Assembly (NCBI RefSeq): GCF_004197395.1
Contig: NZ_SELS01000017.1
Span: 99,034-163,033, forward strand
Origin: Paraburkholderia sp. UYCP14C
GTDB taxonomy: Bacteria; Pseudomonadota; Gammaproteobacteria; Burkholderiales; Burkholderiaceae
Direction of reading: 5' to 3'
Length of the DNA: 64,000 nt
This document shows, piece after piece, positions 35,242-43,496 of this stretch. Within the stretch, counting starts at the first letter, position 1; each line of letters opens with the position of its first letter. The translations under genes were made by a program, and so were the position numbers. Under the pieces are notes generated by a model, which was not told the DNA's origin, searched no databases, and saw only the letters and a list, made by a program, of their open reading frames with translations.

Positions 35242-35913
35242 ATGAAACGCCGTGAACTGCTGGTTGCGCTGGCCGCAGGCGCGCTTGCCGAGGGTGCGAC
35301 CGGCCTCGCGCAGGCAAGCCCGGCGAAATTCACCGATCAGATCGAGCTGCCCAAGCCGAACGTCACAGGCACGATGTCGCTCGAGGAAGCCATCGCGAAG
35401 CGCAGGTCCGTGCGCAGATTCGCGTCGAAGCCGCTACCGGTCGACGCGATCGGTCAACTGCTGTGGGCCGGGCAGGGCATCACCAGCTCGGACGGCAAGC
35501 GTGCGGCGCCGGCGGCCGGCGCTTTGTATGCGCTCGATCTTTACGTGGTGACCCCCACGGAGGTGATGCACTATCTGCCGGATGGCCACCGGGCCGAGAC
35601 GCGGGCCAGCCACGACCTGCGCCCCGAACTGAGGGCCTTGTCGGTCAATCAGGCGTCTGTCGAGGCGGCCCCGGCCCTGCTCGTGGTGGCCACCGACCCC
35701 AGCCGGCTCACCGCGAGGTATGGCGTCAGAGCCAATCTGTATGCCGATCTCGAGGTCGGGCATGCGACCGAGAACATGCTGCTGCAGATCGTCACGCTGG
35801 GGCTCGTCGCCGTGACCGTGGGTGCCGTCGAAGGGGTCCCGGCGGCACGCAAGCTCGGCCTGCCTCACGGCCAGACGGTCCTGTATCTGATCCCGGTGGG
35901 CTATCCGGCCTGA
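35242..35913 (+). CDS. SagB-type (ThcOx) nitroreductase-fold oxidoreductase, exported
   Basis: 223 residues from ATG 35242 with GGAGG upstream. The N-terminus MKRRELLVALAAGALAEG has an Arg pair before a hydrophobic stretch, so Tat or Sec export is possible. The body is a SagB/ThcOx-like FMN oxidoreductase: IAKRRSVRRF, LLWAGQGITSSDGKRAAPAAGALY and the C-terminal GLPHGQTVLYLIPVGYP. Relatives oxidise azolines in peptide natural products, but free-standing exported members are common and of unknown function. No RiPP genes are nearby. It lies 74 bp after narK in the same direction. Confidence 0.85.
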   Translation: MKRRELLVALAAGALAEGATGLAQASPAKFTDQIELPKPNVTGTMSLEEAIAKRRSVRRFASKPLPVDAIGQLLWAGQGITSSDGKRAAPAAGALYALDLYVVTPTEVMHYLPDGHRAETRASHDLRPELRALSVNQASVEAAPALLVVATDPSRLTARYGVRANLYADLEVGHATENMLLQIVTLGLVAVTVGAVEGVPAARKLGLPHGQTVLYLIPVGYPA

Positions 35914-36032
35914 GTCATCGCGAGAGGTGCTCGATACCTTCAAACAGGACCCGGATCTCACGCAGTGTGTGGCAAACACGAACTTCGCGGGAGCGGGTAT
36001 CGTGTGTGCCAAGTCAACTCCGCGTGGTGCCT

Positions 36033-36926
36033 ATGAAGCCGATTCTTGTCCGCTCGACCCTGCTGGAATATTCGAAGCGGGGCGCTGTCTGTTTCGCCAT
36101 CACGGTGATGACGACGATCATCGCCGGATGCGCTTCCTCCTCGCAACTTACCGGTCACGACACGTCTTCCCAGGCGGCCGATGCGAAGTCGCTCGACCTG
36201 GCGGTCGCCAACCCGCAACGCAGTCAGGCGGCCCGGGCGCGCGATGTCTATCGTCATCCGGCGCAGACGTTGAGCTTCTTCGAACTGAGTCCGACACAAA
36301 CCGTGCTGGAGATCGCACCGGGCGGCGGGTGGTACACGGACATTCTGGCGCCTTATCTACACGACGCGGGTCACCTGTACGAAGCGCAATATGTGAGCAC
36401 GTCCGCGGACCTGGCCTCGGAAGACCGCTCGATGGACGCAGCCTATTTGCGTAAGCTCGCGGGCTCCCCCGCGATCTACGGGAACGTCGTGGTCGGCACC
36501 TTGCACGCGGGCCAGTTTTTCGGCTTCGATGCACACGGGCGCTTCGATCGCGTGCTCACTTTTCGGAACATCCACAACTGGATCAAGGATGGGCAGCTCG
36601 ATGCCAATCTGCGCGCGTTCCATGACGCGCTGAAGCACGGGGGCGAACTAGGCGTCGAAGAGCATCGGGCCCAGCCCGGAACGACCTTGCAACAGATGAT
36701 CGATACCGGATACGTGACCGAAGCTTTCGTGATCGAGCGGGCGCAGGCGGCCGGCTTCGTGCTCGCGGAACGCAGCGAGATCAACGCGAACCCCCGCGAT
36801 ACGAAAGATTATCCGCACGGCGTATGGTCGCTGCCGCCAGGCTACAAGGGCGGTGACGTCGACCGCTCGCGCTATGCCGCAATCGGCGAGTCGGATCGTA
36901 TGACGCTGAGATTCGTGAAGCCTTAG
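36033..36926 (+). CDS. Lipoprotein with class I SAM-methyltransferase fold
   Basis: 297 residues from ATG 36033. A lipobox (TIIAGC-A) near residue 31 predicts a lipid-anchored periplasmic protein. Residues 70-260 follow a methyltransferase-like pattern with VLEIAPGGGWYTDILAPYL as motif I, FDRVLTFRNIHNW in the catalytic region and GGELGVEEHR. Exported proteins with this fold are widespread, and the cofactor would have to be present outside the cytoplasm. True methylation is therefore unproven. The gene lies between the SagB-type gene and tRNA-Gln. Confidence 0.8.
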   Translation: MKPILVRSTLLEYSKRGAVCFAITVMTTIIAGCASSSQLTGHDTSSQAADAKSLDLAVANPQRSQAARARDVYRHPAQTLSFFELSPTQTVLEIAPGGGWYTDILAPYLHDAGHLYEAQYVSTSADLASEDRSMDAAYLRKLAGSPAIYGNVVVGTLHAGQFFGFDAHGRFDRVLTFRNIHNWIKDGQLDANLRAFHDALKHGGELGVEEHRAQPGTTLQQMIDTGYVTEAFVIERAQAAGFVLAERSEINANPRDTKDYPHGVWSLPPGYKGGDVDRSRYAAIGESDRMTLRFVKP

Positions 36927-36972
36927 CGTGAAAGACTGGCGCCTGGATTGATTCAAGGCTTGGCGAAAGTGA

Positions 36973-37050
36973 TGGCAGGGGAAGAAGGATTCGAACCTTC
37001 GAATGCCGGAATCAAAATCCGGTGCCTTAGGCCAACTTGGCGACTCCCCT
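36973..37050 (-). tRNA. tRNA-Gln (anticodon TTG)
   Basis: On the minus strand a 75-nt cloverleaf plus encoded CCA. The acceptor stem pairs AGGGGAG with TTCCCCT (one G-T wobble), the anticodon stem CCGGA/TCCGG encloses TTTTGAT with anticodon TTG (37013-37015), and the T arm is GAAGG-TTCGAAT-CCTTC. The sequence follows bacterial glutamine tRNA closely and has no long variable arm. Confidence 0.96.
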
Positions 37051-37129
37051 ACGTAGGCGCGAGATCGTACCAGAGGATTGGAAAAGAGCAAAGGGTCGCG
37101 CAGCATGCGAATCAGGCCGCTCGGCGCAA

Positions 37130-37342
37130 AATCGCGACGAGTTCGCCGAGGCGACTTCGGCCGCCATCGGTATGGACCTCGAGGCGGTCCGTGTCGCAAT
37201 CGGTCGCAGCGACTTGACCGCGGGGCCTGTCACGAGCGCACTCGTCGCTCGGTTGCAGGAAACCGCCGATGCGTTCCTGAAGGTCGGTTTCATTCCCAGG
37301 CCAATCGTGGTCCGCGACGCAGTCTGGCCGCACGCTGTCTGA
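37130..37342 (+). pseudogene. Relic of a sulfonate-type ABC transporter substrate-binding protein (C-terminus)
   Basis: The plus-strand frame reads IGMDLEAVRVAIGRSD, then GPVTSALVARLQETADAF and KVGFIPRPIVVRDAVW. This is the C-terminal end of SsuA/TauA-like alkanesulfonate-binding proteins. Upstream the frame runs into the antisense of tRNA-Gln, so the first three quarters of the gene are missing. No transporter partner genes are near. It is a broken gene beside a tRNA, with no reason to think it is expressed. Confidence 0.6.
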
Positions 37343-37512
37343 CCCGGGCGGTCAGACGGCGTGACGACCCACGAGCCGGCCAGCACCGCCAGATGCGTGC
37401 ACTCGCCGCACAATACGTGATTGGTTATGTCAGGCATGCCTGATGGCTTCTCAAGGTCTTCGAAGAAGTTTCCGATAGCGCACTACTCGTGGCACTTTTC
37501 GGGGAAACCTTC

Positions 37513-39375
37513 GTGAACATCTGGCGGAAGCTTTCAATTCAGCACAAGCTGATTCTGAGCATGACGTGCTGCTTGCTCCTCTTTGTCGCAATTTCTGGCG
37601 GGTTAAGCATCTGGCTGATCGGGAACGCTGTGCGCGAACGTGTCGTGCAGGACGAACTGCCCACGGCCTTGAACGGCATCCGCGCCGACGTGCAGCGTCA
37701 GCTTGCCGGGCCGATTACGGCGTCGCGATCCATGGCGGTCAATGCTTTTCTTCAGCAATGGGAAGCCGATGGAGAGCCCGAGGCCGGCACCGGCATCTGG
37801 AAGCGGCTGGCAGTCAACATGAAGGCGGAGCAAAAAGCCGCGGGCGTGCAATGGGTGTCCACGGTGACCGGCAACTACTTCACCGAGGCGGGCCTGCAAC
37901 GGAAGATTACCGACAAGGATGGGTGGCTGCAGACCTTTCTGGCCTCCGGCAAACCGTACGAAGTCAACATGGATCACGATGTCAGCCTCGGCGGTTACAT
38001 GATGTTCATCAACGCCCGCGTGGAGGGGGCAAGCGGCGCGACGGGCATAGCGGGCATGGCGCTGTCCGTGGACGCACTGGCGAGAGGAATCGCGGGCTAC
38101 AGGATCGGCGAGACAGGATTCGCGTACCTCGTGCACCCCGACGGCGCGATCATCATGCATCGCGACTCTGCGCTGGTCGACGGCAAGCACTTCCTGAAAG
38201 ACATGCCCGGTCTGCCGGGCGACGCCATGGCCAGCTTGCTGGCCGGCAAGCCCTACGCCTACCTGAGTTACGCGGCGCCGGACGGATGGCGCTTCATCGC
38301 CACCTCGTTCATCCCGGAGTTGAATGCCTACGTCGTCGTCGAAGTGCCGCAGGCGGAACTGCTTGGCCCGGTGCAGAGCGCAGTCCGGATCGCCGCCCTG
38401 ATCGCGGCCGTGGTGGGCCTGAGCGCGGCGCTGGTGGTGATTCTGCTCGTCGGTCGCGCCATCGCGGCGCCGGTGCGGCGCGCGGCCACGCTGTTGTCCG
38501 AGATCGCCAGCGGACAGGGCGACCTCACCCGTCGCATGACGCTCGAGAGCCAGGACGAGGTCGGTCAACTGGCCGACGCGTTCAACCGCTTCGTGGCGTC
38601 GATGGCCACTCTCGTGCTTCAGGTGCGGGCCGCCTCCAGTTCGATCGCGACAGGATCCACGCAGATTGCGATGGGCAACGCGGACCTCAGTCAGCGCACC
38701 GAGGAGCAGGCCTCCAACCTGGAGCGGACCGCGGCGTCGATGGAAGAGATCACCGCGGCCGTGAAGAACAACACCGACACCGCCCGCACCGCGGCCGGGA
38801 TGGCGAGCAGTGCATCGAAGGCCGCCGCGCAAGGCGGCCGGGTGGTCGGGGAGGTGGTCAGCACGATGGAACGGATCAGCGCCGCGTCGCGAAAGATTTC
38901 CGAAATCATCGTAGTCATCGACAGCATCGCCTTCCAGACCAACATCCTCGCCCTCAACGCGGCGGTCGAAGCAGCGCGCGCCGGCGAGCAGGGCCGGGGG
39001 TTCGCGGTGGTGGCCTCGGAGGTTCGCAACCTCGCCCAGCGCAGCGCCCAGGCCGCGAGAGAGATCAAGGCGCTGATCGAGGACAGCGCTGGAACGGTGA
39101 ACGTCGGGTCGCGCCTCGTCGTGGACGCCGGCAAGGTCATGGACGACGTCGTGTCGCAGGTTCAAAGCGTCAGCACGATGATGAGCGAGATCACCTCGGC
39201 CAGCATCGAGCAGAGCGCCGGCATCGGCCAGATCGGCGACGCCGTGCAGCAACTCGACCAGGTGACGCAGCAGAACGCGGCGCTGGTCGAAGAGAGCGCC
39301 GCGGCGGCGGCGAGCCTGAAGCAGCAGGCGGCGGAACTGGACCGGTTGGTGGCGGTGTTCAAGGTCGAGAGTTGA
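37513..39375 (+). CDS. Methyl-accepting chemotaxis protein with Cache-type sensor
   Basis: 620 residues from GTG 37513, seven bases after GGGGA; GTG 37489 is possible but has no site. Transmembrane helix 1 (8-31), an extracytoplasmic Cache-like sensor (about 35-275, with [15 protein letters not shown] and [17 protein letters not shown]), transmembrane helix 2 (about 280-305), HAMP, and the methyl-accepting signalling domain with the invariant hairpin [20 protein letters not shown]. No C-terminal receptor-modification pentapeptide. Ligand unknown. Being beside the nar genes does not show nitrate sensing. Confidence 0.95.
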   Translation: MNIWRKLSIQHKLILSMTCCLLLFVAISGGLSIWLIGNAVRERVVQDELPTALNGIRADVQRQLAGPITASRSMAVNAFLQQWEADGEPEAGTGIWKRLAVNMKAEQKAAGVQWVSTVTGNYFTEAGLQRKITDKDGWLQTFLASGKPYEVNMDHDVSLGGYMMFINARVEGASGATGIAGMALSVDALARGIAGYRIGETGFAYLVHPDGAIIMHRDSALVDGKHFLKDMPGLPGDAMASLLAGKPYAYLSYAAPDGWRFIATSFIPELNAYVVVEVPQAELLGPVQSAVRIAALIAAVVGLSAALVVILLVGRAIAAPVRRAATLLSEIASGQGDLTRRMTLESQDEVGQLADAFNRFVASMATLVLQVRAASSSIATGSTQIAMGNADLSQRTEEQASNLERTAASMEEITAAVKNNTDTARTAAGMASSASKAAAQGGRVVGEVVSTMERISAASRKISEIIVVIDSIAFQTNILALNAAVEAARAGEQGRGFAVVASEVRNLAQRSAQAAREIKALIEDSAGTVNVGSRLVVDAGKVMDDVVSQVQSVSTMMSEITSASIEQSAGIGQIGDAVQQLDQVTQQNAALVEESAAAAASLKQQAAELDRLVAVFKVES

Positions 39376-39410
39376 CATCCGGATTGCCACGGTCATCCAG
39401 CACCATCGCA

Positions 39411-39450
39411 ATGCACGTTTTGTCCGGTTGAACGTCGTCTCTGTCCATTG
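39411..39450. promoter_or_regulatory. 40-bp element shared with the araC promoter, candidate AraC operator for the P450 fusion gene
   Basis: This 40-bp stretch equals 43352-43391 at 32 of 40 positions without gaps. The ends are the conserved parts (ATGCACGTT, TGTCC, then 13 identical bases ending CTGTCCATTG); the middle 12 bases differ. Two TGTCC half-sites one to two helical turns apart suit a dimeric AraC regulator. It lies 144 bp upstream of the fusion gene. Confidence 0.65.
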
Positions 39451-39593
39451 AGGGGGATGCGGCGCAGGCTCTAAATTGGTGTCACTCAACCCACCGGGCG
39501 CGTGCGAGAAACAGCGTTACCTCGCACGCGACCCCGCCCGAGCATGCCGCCAGTCGAGCGTTATGTTCGGGCGGCTCTAGAGGAGACACCGTC

Positions 39594-42392
39594 ATGGCGC
39601 ATCAGATCACCCTCCGTTTCGAGGACGGAGTGACCCGTTTCATCGAGTGCGAGGAGGGCGAGCGCATCACCGATGCCGCCATTCGCGCGAGGCTCAATAT
39701 CCCACTCGATTGCCGTGATGGTGTGTGTGGCACCTGCAAGGCGGTCTGCGAGTCCGGCGAATACGTCTTGGGCGACTGTGTGGAGGACGCGCTCAGCCCG
39801 GAGGAGGCGAGCGCCCGCAAGGTTCTCACCTGCCAGATGAGCCCACGTTCGGACTGCGTGATCCAGGTGGCCACGAACTCCGATGTGTCGGGTACCGGCC
39901 CGATCTCCCACAGCGGACGGGTCGTCGCCTGCCAACGGGCGTCGGACAGCACGATCGTCTTTTCGGTCGAGCTCGAGAACCGCGCGGATCTCAGCTTCCT
40001 TCCCGGGCAGTACGTCAACATCCGGGTGCCAGGCACCGATCAGACACGCTCCTACTCCTTCAGCTCTGGACCTTCCGAGCCGCACGTGTCTTTCCTGGTG
40101 CGCAATGTGCGTCAAGGCGTGATGTCGAGCTGGCTCTGTGAAACCGCCAAAGTAGGAGACCTGATCGAGTTTCGCGGCCCGATGGGAAGCTTCTACCTGC
40201 GCCCGATCGAGCGGCCGGTGCTGTTTCTGGCGGGCGGCACCGGCCTCGCGCCGTTCCTCTCGATGCTCGACCAGATCGTCGAGGACGGCGGCAGCCCGTA
40301 TCCGATCCACATGATCCTCGGTGTGAACAGCGACGAGGATCTGGTTGGCATCGACCGGCTCGAAACTTATGCGCAGCGCCTGCCGAACTTCACCTTTGCC
40401 TGCACCGTCTCCAGCCCCGACAGCGCCCATCCCAACAAGGGCTATGTGACCCACCACATCAGCGCTTCCCAGCTCAACGGCGGCGATGCGGATGTCTACC
40501 TGTGCGGGCCGCCGCCAATGGTCGATGCGGTGCGGAATGTTCTGTCGTCCGAAGGTCTGACGCCGCGCAATTTCTACTATGAGAAGTTCGCCGGCACCGG
40601 CCTGGTGGTCCAGACCGGCGAGGAGCGGATCGCTCCTGTCGATGTCGATGAAGCCTTCGACCTGCGCATGGCGCTTGAACTGGGGGCGGCTCAGCTGACC
40701 ATGGGCCGGCTATCGAGCGAGCAATTGATCAGCTTTCGCCAGCTCGCCGAAGCGACCGCGCAGTTCGTGTCCGGGCGCCGCTTTACCGACGTTCCACGCT
40801 ACATCGAGGCAAACCACGCTTTCCACCTGTTCACGATCGAAGCTTCCGGGAACGCGCAACTGATCGCGCTCTACCGACAACTCGCCGTGCAGGACTACAT
40901 CGCTCGGGCGCTGACCGACCAGATCGAGATCGTCGGCGATATCGTCCAGCAGCACCGGGACATCGTCGCCGCCTTCGAACTGGGCGACCTGAACGCGGCG
41001 CGGGACGTGATCGCGCTGCATGCGCTCCATTCGAAGGCCACGATGAGCCGGGCGCTGGAACGTATGGCGCTGGGCAAGGCGGCACCCGTGGCCGCGGCGC
41101 CGCAGTCTGTCCCGTCTGTCTTGTCTGCTGTGCCGCAGAGCGCGCCGCAGATCTGCCCATTCACGGCCAAAACCCTTCCGTCCTATTCCCACGAACTGGA
41201 CTGGCCCGAGGGGTTGGAGCCGTTCAAGGTGGTCGATGACGGCTCGCAAGGCGACCCATACGAGCACTACCGCTGGATGCGCGAGCATGCGCCGGTGCTG
41301 CGTTGCCAGTCGGCGACCTCGGACGTGTGGTTCCTGTCGCGCTATGACGATGTCTACCAGGCGATCCGCAACCCGAAGCTGTTTTCCTCCGAGGTCGTCA
41401 GCCCGCCACCGCTGACGTTCCTGACGCTGTTCGATGCGCCCGACCATTCGCGCTTGCGCAAGGTCGTCCAGCCGTCCTTCCTGCCGCTGGCGCTCGATCC
41501 CTTCATCGGGCAGATCGAGCGAAGGGCGGAGGACCTGCTCGACGCGATGATTGCCAAAGGCGGCGGTGACGTCGTCAACGATTTCGCGATCCCGCTCAGC
41601 ATCTCGACCATTTCCACGATGATCGACGTGCCGAACGAGGATGAGGAAAAGATGAAGTTCTGGTCGGACGAGACCTTTAGCTACTTCGGACGCCTCGCCC
41701 GCAATGCGCCGGGGACCGGCACCGACGAGCAGAGCGCGCAGGCTTTCTTCGCGTACCTGAAGGAAGCCATGGAGCGGCTTGCTGGCACCGACAGCCAGTC
41801 GATCGGCGGACATATCGCCCGCATGTGGAAGGACGGACTGCTTTCGGAAAAGGAAGCGAAGGAGCTGTGCGCGTTCGTCTTCATCGCCGGGCACGACACG
41901 ACGACTATCCTCGTCGCCAACGCCTTTCGCATGTTCGCCGAACAGTCGAATCTGCTGGGACGTATCCGCGAAAACCCCGCCGACTCCGAGCGTTTCGTCG
42001 AGGAGGTCGCGCGCTATCGTGGCACCGTTCAGCGCGTGAGCCGCATCACGAGCGAGGCGACCACCGTCGCGGGCGTCGATCTGCCCAAGGGCGCGGTGGT
42101 GCGATTGCTGCTGTCGGCTGCGAACCGCGACAGCCGCAAGTTTGCCGACGGCGAGACGTTCGACATCGACCGCGATTCCAGCGGCCATCTGGGTTTCGGC
42201 AACGGCATGCACAAATGCCTTGGCGCGCCGCTCGCCAAGCTGGAGACGCTGATCGCGACGAAGGCTCTGGCCCGCAAGGTGGGCGAGATTGCGCTCGATC
42301 CGGCAAGGCCGATCCAGTACGTGCGGGGCAACAACCTGACCAACTCCGGGCCGGAGCACCTGTTCGTGAAGCTGGGTGGGTTATCGGCCTAG
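39594..42392 (+). CDS. Self-contained cytochrome P450: ferredoxin, FAD/NAD reductase, FCD ligand domain, P450 fusion
   Basis: 932 residues in one uninterrupted frame. Residues 1-95: plant-type 2Fe-2S ferredoxin with C40, C45, C48 and C80. Residues 100-335: BenC-like FAD/NADH reductase (RSYSFSS at 152-158, GGTGLAP at 214-220, CGPPPMV at 304-310). Residues 355-490: a GntR-type FCD ligand domain (IEANHAFHLFTIEASGN; QQHRDIVAAFELGD), but with no DNA-binding HTH. Residues 495-520: Ala/Pro/Ser linker. Residues 521-932: bacterial P450 with AGHDTTT near 765, ExxR near 802 and haem ligand C875 in FGNGMHKCLG. Electrons could flow NADH to FAD to 2Fe-2S to haem within one chain. The BenC resemblance and the PobR-like regulator suggest an aromatic acid substrate (inference). 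Known single-chain P450 fusions of the CYP116B type have the reverse order and no FCD. Confidence 0.92.
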   Translation: MAHQITLRFEDGVTRFIECEEGERITDAAIRARLNIPLDCRDGVCGTCKAVCESGEYVLGDCVEDALSPEEASARKVLTCQMSPRSDCVIQVATNSDVSGTGPISHSGRVVACQRASDSTIVFSVELENRADLSFLPGQYVNIRVPGTDQTRSYSFSSGPSEPHVSFLVRNVRQGVMSSWLCETAKVGDLIEFRGPMGSFYLRPIERPVLFLAGGTGLAPFLSMLDQIVEDGGSPYPIHMILGVNSDEDLVGIDRLETYAQRLPNFTFACTVSSPDSAHPNKGYVTHHISASQLNGGDADVYLCGPPPMVDAVRNVLSSEGLTPRNFYYEKFAGTGLVVQTGEERIAPVDVDEAFDLRMALELGAAQLTMGRLSSEQLISFRQLAEATAQFVSGRRFTDVPRYIEANHAFHLFTIEASGNAQLIALYRQLAVQDYIARALTDQIEIVGDIVQQHRDIVAAFELGDLNAARDVIALHALHSKATMSRALERMALGKAAPVAAAPQSVPSVLSAVPQSAPQICPFTAKTLPSYSHELDWPEGLEPFKVVDDGSQGDPYEHYRWMREHAPVLRCQSATSDVWFLSRYDDVYQAIRNPKLFSSEVVSPPPLTFLTLFDAPDHSRLRKVVQPSFLPLALDPFIGQIERRAEDLLDAMIAKGGGDVVNDFAIPLSISTISTMIDVPNEDEEKMKFWSDETFSYFGRLARNAPGTGTDEQSAQAFFAYLKEAMERLAGTDSQSIGGHIARMWKDGLLSEKEAKELCAFVFIAGHDTTTILVANAFRMFAEQSNLLGRIRENPADSERFVEEVARYRGTVQRVSRITSEATTVAGVDLPKGAVVRLLLSAANRDSRKFADGETFDIDRDSSGHLGFGNGMHKCLGAPLAKLETLIATKALARKVGEIALDPARPIQYVRGNNLTNSGPEHLFVKLGGLSA

Positions 42393-42417
42393 ACCGGGAT
42401 CAGGGGGCGGGCCAGGA

Positions 42418-43350
42418 TCAGTCCGCGCTCGCCTTTTCAGGTGGCAACGATCGATCGTGAGCGGCGGAGCGGTATTCGGTGGGCCGGAGTCCCGTCTGCT
42501 TGCGGAAAAAACGGCCGAAATACGCTTCGTCCTGAAAGCCCAGCTCACTGGCGATCTGCTTCACGCTGTACGTCGAATAGCCGAGCAGACGCTTGGCTTC
42601 ATGGATCGAGCGTGCGTCGATCGCCTCGATTGCCGAGACGCCGAAGGTGGCGCGGCAGATACGGGAGAGCTGGCCAGTCGTCACGCCCATCTCGTCGGCA
42701 TAGCGGGCGACCGGCCGCCGCTCACGGCAATGGCGGTCGAGCAGCGCGCGGAACCGCTCGATCCGCGCGGCCATCGTTCGATGCTCGGAACTGGCTGAAA
42801 GCCGGGCGCTTTCGCTGAGGCGTCCGATCTTGACGAACAGGGTGATCGCCAGTGCTGCGCCCGCGGTGAACTGCCAGCGCTCGTGGCTCTCGGCCTCGTG
42901 CCCGATCGACTGAAACAGCGTGTCCAGCGGTGTGCCGCGCTCGACGTCCGGATCGACCGATAGCACCGTGGGCGTGCGGATGAATTCCAGCAGCTCGGGC
43001 GCGGCCGTCATCGCCAGCGATTCCAGCGCGGACTGCGCGGCGGTGATCACGTGACCGTCGATGTCGCTGCGGAAGTGAAAGCCGTGAACCGAGCGCGCCG
43101 GCACGACGATCAGGCATGGCGGTTCGACGGCCCAGGTCTTGCCGTCGATGAAGGTCTCGCCGCCCCCGGCGGTGACGTACAGCACCTGGATCAGCGCATC
43201 GTGGACGTGCGGCTTGATGTCGAAGTCGAACCGGCCGGCGCGCAGGGGAATGCGTTCGTAATGCACCATGTCGACCCAGGACTGGTCGGCCTCCGCGCCA
43301 TAGAGCGCGAAATGCTGCACGGTGCGGCGGCGCGGTTGGTCAGAGGCCAT
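42418..43350 (-). CDS. AraC-family regulator (PobR/HpaA-like), probable regulator of the P450 fusion
   Basis: 310 residues. An N-terminal cupin (about 20-110; IKPHVHDALIQVLYVTAGGG) binds an effector, and two C-terminal HTH motifs follow (YADEMGVTTGQLSRICR; QIASELGFQDEAYFGRFFRK). The arrangement and length resemble PobR and HpaA, which respond to 4-hydroxybenzoate- and hydroxyphenylacetate-type acids. It is convergent with the P450 fusion, 25 bp between stops, and both genes carry the same 40-bp upstream element. Confidence 0.88.
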   Translation of the reverse strand: MASDQPRRRTVQHFALYGAEADQSWVDMVHYERIPLRAGRFDFDIKPHVHDALIQVLYVTAGGGETFIDGKTWAVEPPCLIVVPARSVHGFHFRSDIDGHVITAAQSALESLAMTAAPELLEFIRTPTVLSVDPDVERGTPLDTLFQSIGHEAESHERWQFTAGAALAITLFVKIGRLSESARLSASSEHRTMAARIERFRALLDRHCRERRPVARYADEMGVTTGQLSRICRATFGVSAIEAIDARSIHEAKRLLGYSTYSVKQIASELGFQDEAYFGRFFRKQTGLRPTEYRSAAHDRSLPPEKASAD

Positions 43351-43351
43351 G

Positions 43352-43391
43352 ATGCACGTTATGTCCTGCTACAGGTGATCTCTGTCCATTG
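43352..43391. promoter_or_regulatory. Second copy of the 40-bp element, directly upstream of the araC start
   Basis: Matches 39411-39450 at 32 of 40 bases. It begins one base upstream of the AraC-type start codon, covering the ribosome-binding and probably the promoter region. Binding here would most likely repress the regulator's own synthesis. Confidence 0.6.
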
Positions 43392-43496
43392 TTTCATAGG
43401 CGCTCGAGGCGTTCAATGGCGATACGGATTTCGGAAAGCGTAGTCGGTCCGCCTGGTCGCACGGCGCCTTGCACGCGGTACGCTTCCTGATTTCCC

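Noticed and set aside
37603-39489. A 628-codon minus-strand frame opposite the chemoreceptor
   Set aside because: Low-complexity His/Arg-rich translation caused by codon bias of the chemoreceptor gene; no family features.
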